A stretch of DNA of 64,000 nucleotides from Tessaracoccus sp. (GTDB lineage: Bacteria > Actinomycetota > Actinomycetes > Propionibacteriales > Propionibacteriaceae): assembly GCF_016714275.1 (NCBI RefSeq), contig NZ_JADJNP010000001.1, forward strand, positions 1,674,001 to 1,738,000, written 5' to 3'. Below, one piece after another: positions 36,161-44,043 of the stretch (within the stretch, counting starts at the first letter, position 1; the number at the start of each line of letters is the position of its first letter). The notes under the pieces are model-generated. The model was given only the letters and a program-made list of their open reading frames with translations. It ran no database searches and had not been told where the DNA came from. A program made the position numbers and the translations under genes.

Positions 36161-37806
36161 CCCGACTTGGGCCAGGTTCGGGGGCGTGACTGGTCGGCGG
36201 GTTCCTGACCTGCGGTGATGTGTGGGGTGGTGGCCTGGAGGGGACACCACGGGGGGCACCATAGGCTGGCGGGATGGCTCATCCGCGGGTGCTGAAGCGT
36301 GCGAATGGCACGCGCCAGGTCCAGATCTCGTGGGGCAAGCGCGAGGGCAAGCGGAAGGTCGAGTACGTCGGCTCTGGGCGCACGGATGAGGAGATTGAGC
36401 TCCTGCTCGCCCAGGCCCGTGAGCGCATCAACGCAGGCCAGGGCGTCCTGGACCTCGATGTTGACGGCCCGCGCCACCCGGGTGAGCCGCTGGAAGAAGT
36501 CGCTTCGCAGATGGCGGTGCTGTGGGAGGCGTTGACCACGGCCTTCGGGGCGTTGGGCTTCGACGAGGCGGCCGACGATGAGGTGTTCCGCGATCTGGTC
36601 CTGGCCAGGATTGTCGAGCCCACCTCGAAGCAAGCGGCCGTCGAGCGGGTCTTGCCCGAGATCGGTGTTCCGCACGCGTCTTACCGGACCGTCAAGCGGC
36701 GGTTGCGCCTGTATGCGGCCGAAGGGTTTCGTGACTCGCTGGCCGCCGCGTGCGCCCGAGCCGCGAAGCTGGGGCCGGCGAGCTTGGTGCTGTTCGACGT
36801 GACGAACTTGTGGTTCGAGACCGACAAGGAAGACGACTTCCGCATCCCCGGGTTCTCCAAGGAGCGCAGGGTCGACCCGCTCATTCAGATCGGGCTGCTC
36901 GCTGACGCGACCGGGATGCCGTTGATGATCACCGCGTGGGAGGGCAACACCGCTGAGACCAAGACGATGATCCCCACCTTGAAGGCGTTTATGGCCGCCC
37001 ACCAGTTGCGTGACGTGGTGGTCGTGGCCGACGCGGGGATGATCTCCGAAGCGAACTGGAAGGCCATCGAAGCCGAAGGACTCTCCTTCGTCCTGGGGGC
37101 GAAGATCCCCCAGGTGCCCTACGTCGTGCAGCGATGGCGCACCGACCACCCCGATACTGAGTACGCCGACGGGCAGGTGTGGGTCGCCCGCGAACCGGTG
37201 GGCACGGGCAAGAAGAACCGCGCCGATCACGCGACCTACTACCAGTTCAAGCAAGCGCGGGCCGCGCGCACGCTGCGCGGGATCGACAAGCAGATCGCCA
37301 AGGCCGAAGCCCAGGTCGCTGGCAAGGACACGGTCAAACGCAACCGGTTCATCAAACTCGACGGTGCGACCAAGAAGATCAACCGGGACCTGGAAGCCAA
37401 GGCCCGCGCCCTGGCCGGGTTCAAGGCCTACCTGACGAACATCGAGGACCCGACCCCCGAACGCGTGATCGGCGCCTACCAGAACCTGTACAAGATCGAG
37501 AAGACGTTCCGCATGGCCAAGTCCGACCTGGCCGTGCGCCCGGTCTACCACCGGCTACGCGAGTCGATCGACGCGCACCTGACCATCGTGTTCGCCGCGA
37601 TGGCCGTCAGCCACTGGATCGAGACCACCACGGGATGGTCGATCAAGAAGTTCATCACCACCGCCAGGCGCTACCGCACCACCTGGGCCAAACTCGGCAC
37701 CCAAACCGTGCCGATCAGGAAACCGCTACCCGACGACCTCCGCGAAGCCCTCACCAAGATCGATCACGCCGCCCGCTGAGGGGACACCACGATGGCCCAA
37801 GTCGGG
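36161..37806 (+). mobile_element. IS1634/IS1549-like insertion sequence, complete, 1,646 bp
   Basis: The termini are perfect 14-bp inverted repeats: CCCGACTTGGGCCA at 36,161 and its complement ending at 37,806. They enclose one transposase gene. The element is flanked directly by a 275-bp direct repeat, and no short duplication is visible. A subterminal block, GAGGGGACACCACG, occurs near both ends in the same orientation (about 36,237 and 37,778). Confidence 0.92.
36274..37779 (+). CDS. IS1634-family transposase
   Basis: The 501-residue enzyme has the DDE layout of the IS1634 branch of the IS4 superfamily. LVLFDVTNLWFETD carries the first Asp, VVVADAGMISEANW the second, and LYKIEKTFRMAKSDL near the C-terminus has the Y-x2-E signature with the catalytic Glu. 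The N-terminus (RKVEYVGSGRTDEEIEL) is typical of the family. The frame is intact, so the element may still be active. It has no coding relation to its neighbours; it sits between the BREX-Gabija operon and the methyltransferase fragment. Confidence 0.92.
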   Translation: MAHPRVLKRANGTRQVQISWGKREGKRKVEYVGSGRTDEEIELLLAQARERINAGQGVLDLDVDGPRHPGEPLEEVASQMAVLWEALTTAFGALGFDEAADDEVFRDLVLARIVEPTSKQAAVERVLPEIGVPHASYRTVKRRLRLYAAEGFRDSLAAACARAAKLGPASLVLFDVTNLWFETDKEDDFRIPGFSKERRVDPLIQIGLLADATGMPLMITAWEGNTAETKTMIPTLKAFMAAHQLRDVVVVADAGMISEANWKAIEAEGLSFVLGAKIPQVPYVVQRWRTDHPDTEYADGQVWVAREPVGTGKKNRADHATYYQFKQARAARTLRGIDKQIAKAEAQVAGKDTVKRNRFIKLDGATKKINRDLEAKARALAGFKAYLTNIEDPTPERVIGAYQNLYKIEKTFRMAKSDLAVRPVYHRLRESIDAHLTIVFAAMAVSHWIETTTGWSIKKFITTARRYRTTWAKLGTQTVPIRKPLPDDLREALTKIDHAAR

Positions 37807-38081
37807 TCGTGATCCGCTGCCAGTGCACTCCGAAGCGGTTGAACGTTGCCGCTCGGTCCTGGGCGCAGCCCACCACGAGAGCCTTCGCGCCCTGTCAAGC
37901 AACGAGGCCACCACCTACCTCCTGGAAGTCGTGGAAGGTGCCGCCATCACGTGCATCCAGCCGCAGGTCGGCCAGATCGCCGAGAACGGCGCCGAGAGCC
38001 CGTAGAGGTCGAGCTGCGTTGTCTCCCAGATGCCACGGGTCGGGTTCCATGCCGCGAAGGGTTGCGCCGTCGGGGGTTGCA
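37807..38081. repeat. Right copy of the 275-bp direct repeat
   Basis: It begins at the base after the right IS terminus and matches 35,886-36,160 with four differences. It is continuous with the upstream part of the methyltransferase gene, so this copy keeps the original right-hand junction. Confidence 0.9.
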
Positions 38082-38527
38082 TCGCCGGGGTTGCGTTGGT
38101 CATGGTCGTCTCCTTCTGCGGGTGGCCGTGTCGCTGGGGAGGACAGCAGCCCGCGGACGTTCTCGATGATGACCCATTCGAGCTGGAGCGCGTCGATGGC
38201 GGCGGCCATGTGCGCCCACAGGCCCGAGCGTGTCCCAGGCGCGAGGCCGGCCCGCTTGCCGACCATCGAAACGTCTTGGCACGGGAACCCGCCGATGAGG
38301 ATGTCCACGGGCTCGACCTGGCGCCAGTCGATGGTCGTGATGTCACCGAGGTTCGGAGCCTCGGGCCAGTGGCGAGAGAAGACGCGGGCGACGGGTTCGT
38401 TGAGTTCAGAGAACCACACGGTCTTGGCGTTGAAGACGTGCTCGACGGCGAGGTCGAGGCCGCCATAGCCGCTGAACAGCGACCCGATCCTGAGTCGTGA
38501 GTCGCCGCGGGCGTTGAGGTCGTGCAT
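37895..38527 (-). pseudogene. C5 cytosine DNA methyltransferase, N-terminal fragment
   Basis: From ATG 38527, with GGAG eight bases upstream, the frame reads LRIGSLFSGYGGLDLAVEHV (SAM motif I), ILIGGFPCQDVSMVGKRAGL (motif IV with the catalytic Cys) and WVIIENVRGLL (motif VI, ENV). It then follows the family to LGAVLGDLADLRLDA and turns into unrelated sequence, stopping at 37895. Complete enzymes have at least another 150 residues with the target recognition domain and motifs IX-X. The loss occurs at about 37,951, inside the repeat, so the truncation predates the IS insertion. It may mark the edge where the defence island was joined to the element. Confidence 0.75.
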
Positions 38528-38768
38528 GAAGTCTGCTCCGGTGACGGTCGTCCCCGGCATCCGTGCTTAGTCGAGAACTGATGCCGAGCTGGTCACTTGT
38601 CAGGTGCACGACTCCGCCACACGCCCGCTGCTCAACCGAGTCCCCGCTTGCCGCCGTCCGAGGTCCTCCATCTCCGGCCTCAGCTCCGACCGCCATCCGA
38701 GGTCACACGCGTCTTGCAGATCGAGGTTGAGTCAGGCATTACCGCGGCAGAAGTCACCGGGTGCGGTT

Positions 38769-38786
38769 GCTCACCTGCCAGGCAGG
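38769..38786 (+). promoter_or_regulatory. Relaxase copy of the recurring intergenic motif
   Basis: The plus strand reads GCTCACCTGCCAGGCAGG just before the GGAGG leader and ATG of the relaxase. ACCTGCCAGG is shared with the site before the ArdC gene. The inverted CCTGCC-A-GGCAGG is also a small palindrome and could be part of oriT. Confidence 0.4.
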
Positions 38787-38799
38787 AGCGGAGGCGAGC

Positions 38800-41700
38800 A
38801 TGACGGTTTCGATGCGCGTGATGTCGGCGGGTGACGGCTACAAGTACCTGCTCAAGACGGTCGCGGCCGCCGACGGCAACAGGCCACTCTCCACGCCGCT
38901 CACTCGCTACTACATGGAAGAAGGCACCCCACCTGGTCGTTGGCTCGGCACGGGCGTGGCGGCCCTGGGCAAGGGCGAGATTCAGGTGGGCGACCGAGTA
39001 TCAGAACACCAACTCCAGCTACTGATGGGGAGGGGCCACGATCCGATCACCGACGAGCCGCTCGGTCGAGCGTTCCCGACCTACAAGAGCCAGGAGCAGC
39101 GGATCGAGGTGCGGATCGCCGACCTCGACCCGACGATGACGCCTGGCGCCAAAGGCGAAGCCGTCGCGCAGATCGTTGCCGAGGAGAGCGCCCGGAGCAC
39201 ACGGCGTGCGGTGGCGGGCTTCGACTTCACCTTCTCCATCCCGAAGTCCGCATCAGTGCTGTGGGCAGTCGCCGACGCCGGAGTGCAGGCGCTGATCGCC
39301 GAGGCGCATCATCGAGCGGTTGCGGAGGTGGTTGCGTTCATGGAACGCGAGGTTGCAGCCACCCGCACGGGCGCAACCGCCGGGGACGGCGCGGTTGCGC
39401 AGGTCGATGTCACCGGGCTCATCGCGACCGCGTTCGATCACTTCGACTCCCGAGCCGGCGACCCCCACCTCCACACGCACGTCGTCATCAGCAACAAGGC
39501 CAAGACCGTCCTCGACGGGAAGTGGCGCTCGCTCGACGGCAGACCGATGCACGCCGCCGTCGTCGCGCTCTCCGAACTACACGAAGCCGTGTTCGCCGAC
39601 CACATGACGCGCACCTTCGGCGTCTCCTGGGAGGCGCGCGAGATGGGCCGCGACCGGAACCCAGCGTGGGCGATCACCGGCGTGCTAGAGGAGCTGGTCG
39701 CGGAGTTCTCCACCCGCGCCCGCCACATCGACGCGGAGAAGAACCGACTCATCGACGAGTACGTTGCCCAGCACGGACGCCAACCATCGAACGCGACGAT
39801 CCTCAAACTGCGAGCCCAAGCGACCCTGACGACTCGGCCGGAGAAGCAGGTCCGGTCCCTGGCCGACCTGACCGCCGAGTGGCGCGACCGCGCTACGAAG
39901 ACGCTGGGCCGGGACGCGACGATGTGGGCGCGCGAGGTGACCGACAACGACAAGCCGTTGCTGCTTCGCGCCGACGACGTGCCGCTCGACGTGATCGGCG
40001 AGATCGGGCGCTCGGTCGTGGAGGTTGTCGGTGAGAAGCGCTCGACCTGGCGACGATGGAACCTCATGGCCGAGGCATCCAGGCAGACGATGGGCTGGCG
40101 GTTCGCGACCATGCAAGACCGAGAAGCCATCGTCGCAATGGTCGCCGACGCCGCCGAACGGGTCTCCCTCCGGCTGACGCCTCCTGAACTCGCCACGTCA
40201 CCGGTTGTGTTCCGTCGGCCAGACGGCAGCTCCGTGTTCCGTCCGAAGAGCTCGACGGTGTTCACCTCCGAGTCCCAGCTCGCGGCGGAGGACAGACTCC
40301 TCGAACGCGCCAGCAACCTGGCCGGGCCGACAGTTGCGCTCGCGACGGTCGAGAAGATCACGCGTCGCGCCGACCCTGAAGGGCGGATGCTCGGCGACGA
40401 CCAAGCCGACGCCTTGACCCGCATCGCGGTGTCGGGACGGATGCTCGACGTGCTCGTCGGCCCCGCCGGGGCGGGCAAGACCACCGCCATGAACGCACTC
40501 CGCCGCGCCTGGGAAGCCGAGCACGGCCCCGGTTCCGTCGTCGGTCTCGCACCGTCAGCGGTCGCCGCACAGGTTCTCGCCGACGATCTCGGGATCGCGA
40601 CCGAGAACACGGCGAAGTGGTGGCAGAACCACCTCATCCACGGCACCACCTTCGAGGCGGGACAACTCGTCATCATCGACGAAGCCTCCCTCGCCGGCAC
40701 CCTGTCACTGGACCGCATCACCCACCTCGCCCAGGACGCGGGCGCGAAGGTGCTGCTGGTCGGCGACTACGCCCAACTGCAATCCGTGGACGCCGGCGGC
40801 GCATTCGCGATGATCGCCAGAGACCGGGACGACACCCCGGAACTGGTCGAAGTTTACCGCTTCACCCATCCGTGGGAGAAGGCCGCCTCACTCGAGCTGC
40901 GCCATGGACGCGCCCAGGCCGTCGACGCCTACCTCTCCCATCAGCGCATCACCGGCGGCGACGCCGAGACCATGACCGATGCCGCCTACAACGCATGGCG
41001 AGCCGACCGCGACAAGGGGCTCGTCTCGGTGCTGATCGCCGAGACCCACGAAGACGTGACGGAGCTCAACCGACGCGCCCGCGCCGACCTGATCCTCAAC
41101 AAGACGCTGAACCCCGACCGCGAGGTCGAACTGCGCGACGGCACCGCCGCCGGCGTCGGCGACACCATCATCACCCGACTCAACAACCGGAACCTCCGCA
41201 CCCTGGCCGGGCGGGACTGGGTGCGCAACGGCGACATCTGGACGATCACCGCCGTCGGCGACGACGGGACCATCACCATCGCACGCGACTACGGGACCGG
41301 CACCACCGTCCGCGCCGATGGAACCATCAGTGCTCGGAAGCGCGGACGGAGGTTCGGCGGCAGCATCGTCCTCCCAGCCTCGTATGTAGCCGAACATGTC
41401 GATCTCGGCTACGCAGTCACCGCCTACCGTGCCCAAGGCGTCACGACCGACACTGCGCACGTACTGGTCGAACCGACCTCGACCAGAGAGACCTTCTATG
41501 TCGCAATGACCCGAGGCCGCCACTCCAACCGCGCCTACGTCACCCTTGACCGCGCCGACGACCATGCAGAGCCGCACCCCGGCGACGACCCCAACGCGAC
41601 CACCCGCAGCGTGCTCTACGGCGTTCTCCAGCACAGCGGAGCCGAGCTCTCGGCGCACGAGACCATCGTTGCCGAGCAGGAGCAGTGGGGCTCGATCGCC

Positions 41701-42420
41701 CAGCTCGCCGCCGAGTACGAGACCATCGCCGCCGCAGCCCAACACGACCGCTGGGCTGCCCTCATCCGCAGCTCCGGCCTCACCGACGACCAGGCCGACA
41801 GCGCCATCGATTCCGAGGCATTCGGCCCACTCGCCGCCGAGCTCCGCCGCGCCGAGGCCAACCACCACAACGTCGATACGCTCCTGCCGCGCCTCGTGGC
41901 CGCGCTCGGGTTCGGCGACGCCGACGACATCGCCGCCGTCCTCCACTACCGCGTCGAGCGCGCGACCTCTCGACCAGCGGGATCAGGACGAACCCGGAAA
42001 CCGCCGCGCCTCATTGCCGGACTCATCCCACACGCCGTTGGCGTGGTGGACGCCGAGATGCGAGCCGCACTCGACGAGCGGGAGACGCTGATCGAAGCCC
42101 GCGCCGACGCCATGCTCGACACCGCGCTTGCCGAAGGCGTCTCGTGGACAAGGGCACTCGGAACGCCACCAAACGAGCGACGACGAGCCGCGACCTGGCG
42201 CAGGGCTGCACGAGTCGTTGCCGCTTACCGGAACCGGTACCGCATCACCGACGATGCACCCCTTGGTGCCCCGGCCGAGTCGGCCGCGCAGAAGATCGAC
42301 GCCGCGAGGGCGCGAGCAGCACTCGACAGGATGCTCCTTCTCACTGCCCAGAGCGCTTCGCCGGAGGCTGGGCTCAACACCGCCAGGCGGGAGCAACCTC
42401 AGACAGGACGCAGCATCTGA
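38800..42420 (+). CDS. MobF-family conjugative relaxase-helicase (TrwC/TraI-like)
   Basis: The 1206-residue protein nicks and unwinds the strand to be transferred. The N-terminal relaxase has a paired tyrosine (TRYYMEEG, about residues 37-38) and the three-His metal site HFDSRAGDPHLHTH at residues 213-226. The second half is a RecD/TraI helicase with Walker A (LVGPAGAGKTTAMNAL near 553), VIIDEASLAGT and late motifs (GYAVTAYRAQGVTTD). I chose ATG 38800, which has a GGAGG leader five bases upstream, over the open frame from 38761. The origin of transfer is probably in the 270 bases upstream, shared with the methyltransferase promoter. Confidence 0.93.
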   Translation: MTVSMRVMSAGDGYKYLLKTVAAADGNRPLSTPLTRYYMEEGTPPGRWLGTGVAALGKGEIQVGDRVSEHQLQLLMGRGHDPITDEPLGRAFPTYKSQEQRIEVRIADLDPTMTPGAKGEAVAQIVAEESARSTRRAVAGFDFTFSIPKSASVLWAVADAGVQALIAEAHHRAVAEVVAFMEREVAATRTGATAGDGAVAQVDVTGLIATAFDHFDSRAGDPHLHTHVVISNKAKTVLDGKWRSLDGRPMHAAVVALSELHEAVFADHMTRTFGVSWEAREMGRDRNPAWAITGVLEELVAEFSTRARHIDAEKNRLIDEYVAQHGRQPSNATILKLRAQATLTTRPEKQVRSLADLTAEWRDRATKTLGRDATMWAREVTDNDKPLLLRADDVPLDVIGEIGRSVVEVVGEKRSTWRRWNLMAEASRQTMGWRFATMQDREAIVAMVADAAERVSLRLTPPELATSPVVFRRPDGSSVFRPKSSTVFTSESQLAAEDRLLERASNLAGPTVALATVEKITRRADPEGRMLGDDQADALTRIAVSGRMLDVLVGPAGAGKTTAMNALRRAWEAEHGPGSVVGLAPSAVAAQVLADDLGIATENTAKWWQNHLIHGTTFEAGQLVIIDEASLAGTLSLDRITHLAQDAGAKVLLVGDYAQLQSVDAGGAFAMIARDRDDTPELVEVYRFTHPWEKAASLELRHGRAQAVDAYLSHQRITGGDAETMTDAAYNAWRADRDKGLVSVLIAETHEDVTELNRRARADLILNKTLNPDREVELRDGTAAGVGDTIITRLNNRNLRTLAGRDWVRNGDIWTITAVGDDGTITIARDYGTGTTVRADGTISARKRGRRFGGSIVLPASYVAEHVDLGYAVTAYRAQGVTTDTAHVLVEPTSTRETFYVAMTRGRHSNRAYVTLDRADDHAEPHPGDDPNATTRSVLYGVLQHSGAELSAHETIVAEQEQWGSIAQLAAEYETIAAAAQHDRWAALIRSSGLTDDQADSAIDSEAFGPLAAELRRAEANHHNVDTLLPRLVAALGFGDADDIAAVLHYRVERATSRPAGSGRTRKPPRLIAGLIPHAVGVVDAEMRAALDERETLIEARADAMLDTALAEGVSWTRALGTPPNERRRAATWRRAARVVAAYRNRYRITDDAPLGAPAESAAQKIDAARARAALDRMLLLTAQSASPEAGLNTARREQPQTGRSI

Positions 42421-42435
42421 CCCTTCCAAATGTCC

Positions 42436-42465
42436 CCGCCTCGACGTAGCCTTGAAGCGAGGCGG
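42436..42465 (+). terminator. Probable terminator of the relaxase gene
   Basis: CCGCCTCG and CGAGGCGG form a perfect 8-bp stem with a 14-base loop, 16 bases after the relaxase stop, followed by the pyrimidine-rich ATTTCTCCTTACCTTT. This is a reasonable intrinsic terminator. Confidence 0.55.
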
Positions 42466-42560
42466 ATTTCTCCTTACCTTTGGGCCGCTCGCGGCAGACC
42501 TTCGGGTCACTCCCCACGCACCGTCTCGACAACATACGTGCGTGTTGAGAGGAGCCCATC

Positions 42561-42935
42561 ATGATCCGCCTACTGTGGACAGTCAGCACGGAGGTCCGCT
42601 ACTTCCTACGTCGTTACATGCCGAGCAACGTCCTTCTCGACCTGATCCGAACGAGGAACGGGCTGAAGTGGGGCGTGCCAGCGATGCTGCTGGCCGCTCC
42701 GTACCTGGGCGTCGCTGCCTGGTGCACTACTCTCATCGAGTCCGGCGGCCCCGGATGGCTCCACCTCGTGGTCCTGGTCTGTATCTGGAACGCTCTCAAG
42801 ATGGTCATCATCGGCCCGGTGAGCGTGGCGCTGCTCGTGAGGGCACGCGCCAGGGAACGCCAGGCCCGGAAGCGTGCCGAGCGCGAGGTAGACGCTGAAG
42901 TGTCTACGCGTGAACTCACGAGCAGCAGCCGCTGA
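42561..42935 (+). CDS. Small two-helix membrane protein
   Basis: The 124-residue protein begins MIRLLWTVSTEVRYFLRRYM, has two hydrophobic segments (GVPAMLLAAPYLGVAAWCTT and WLHLVVLVCIWNALKMVII) and a long charged C-terminal helix (RARARERQARKRAEREVDAE). The ATG has a GAGAGGAG leader. I recall similar small proteins beside relaxase genes in actinobacterial elements, sometimes labelled sulfate permease without evidence. The function is unknown. Its last 20 bases overlap the end of the convergent dprA-like gene. Confidence 0.65.
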   Translation: MIRLLWTVSTEVRYFLRRYMPSNVLLDLIRTRNGLKWGVPAMLLAAPYLGVAAWCTTLIESGGPGWLHLVVLVCIWNALKMVIIGPVSVALLVRARARERQARKRAEREVDAEVSTRELTSSSR

Positions 42936-43968
42936 GCACACTTCCGCCCATTCCGCCGTCGCAGCGTTGCTGCAACGACCGTGTTGGTTCAGGCGTAGCC
43001 GGACGGACTCGATCCGCATCAACTTGCGTACGCGGCGCTGAGACCTGGCGCGCGTTGCCGCGTTCCACCAGACGCGCAAGATCAACGCTGTCGGCGATCA
43101 GTGACGCGGTGCCCTCCCGCAGGAGCCGATGCGGCCCGGCGCTCGCGGCACTCGTCACCGGGCCAGGCACTGCTCCCACCTTCCGGCCCAGCTCGAAAGC
43201 GTGCTGCGCCACCTCCAACGAGCCTGACCGGCCTGCTGCCTCGACGATCACCGTCGTAGACGCGAGCGCCGCCATTAGTCGCCCGCGAGCGATGAACCGA
43301 TGCCGTGTCGGAACTGTGCCAGGCGGCACCTCGCTGACGAGAAGCCCGACATCAGCCACGCGTTCGAGTAGGTCGCAGTGGCCAGCAGGGTAAGGACGGT
43401 CGACGCCGTTGGCGAGGATCGCGATGGTGTCGCCACCTGCCGCGAGGGCGGCTTGGTGCGCAGCACCTTCGATCCCGTAGGCGCCGCCAGCGACGACCAC
43501 TCGTTCATCCGCGGCCGTCGAAGCGGCGAGTTCGCGGGCAACATGGTCGCCGTAGGAAGTGGATGCGCGCGACCCGGTGATCGTGACGAAGTCCTGCAAC
43601 GGGCGAGCGAGGAACGATGAGGCGCCGCGCGTCCACAACACGTAGGGAGCGAGATCGCCAAGGTCGTTGAGGGCGACCGGCCAGTTGGCGTCGCCGGGGA
43701 CAAGAACCTGGATGCCTGACTGCTGAGCCTGGTCGAGACGGGCAGCGATGTCCTTCGCCGCAGGTGCGTCGAAGTGGTCGCGCCAGACCTGCGCGCCGAC
43801 GGCGCTAAGACCCACCACGGCGCCGTCGCGCTCGGCAAGTCGGAGCGTCTCCATCGCCCCGAGTCCATTCATGACTCGGCCCGTCACCGGATCGTTGGGC
43901 TCGACGAGCATGGACAGCACCATCCGCGCGGTTCGCTCGTCGTCTGCGAGGTCACTCAGCCCAGCCAT
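42916..43968 (-). CDS. DprA/Smf-like DNA-processing protein
   Basis: The 350-residue product has the DprA Rossmann-like core: VTITGSRASTSYGDHVAREL, VVVAGGAYGIEGAAHQAALA, AILANGVDRPYPAGH and EVPPGTVPTRHRFIARGRLM. An N-terminal helical domain precedes it and an Arg-rich tail follows. DprA binds single-stranded DNA and helps load RecA. Next to a relaxase it could protect or process the incoming strand, but DprA homologues also occur in defence islands. It points toward the relaxase and starts 76 bases from the end of the helicase gene, which runs in the same direction, so it could be read from the same message. Confidence 0.85.
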   Translation of the reverse strand: MAGLSDLADDERTARMVLSMLVEPNDPVTGRVMNGLGAMETLRLAERDGAVVGLSAVGAQVWRDHFDAPAAKDIAARLDQAQQSGIQVLVPGDANWPVALNDLGDLAPYVLWTRGASSFLARPLQDFVTITGSRASTSYGDHVARELAASTAADERVVVAGGAYGIEGAAHQAALAAGGDTIAILANGVDRPYPAGHCDLLERVADVGLLVSEVPPGTVPTRHRFIARGRLMAALASTTVIVEAAGRSGSLEVAQHAFELGRKVGAVPGPVTSAASAGPHRLLREGTASLIADSVDLARLVERGNARQVSAPRTQVDADRVRPATPEPTRSLQQRCDGGMGGSVLSGCCS

Positions 43969-44043
43969 CGTCGGTTCCTCTCGGGATTTGATACCGACGA
44001 GGTGCGCTTACGTCGCCTGAATGGTCGAGTGCGCCTGGACCAC

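Noticed and set aside
35974..37551. 525-codon minus-strand frame across the transposase gene
   Set aside because: Antisense to an intact DDE transposase; only its last part is the genuine methyltransferase sequence within the repeat.
35886..38081. The 275-bp direct repeats as attL/attR of an integrated element
   Set aside because: They abut perfect IS inverted ends and enclose only a transposase; no integrase or excisionase is between them.
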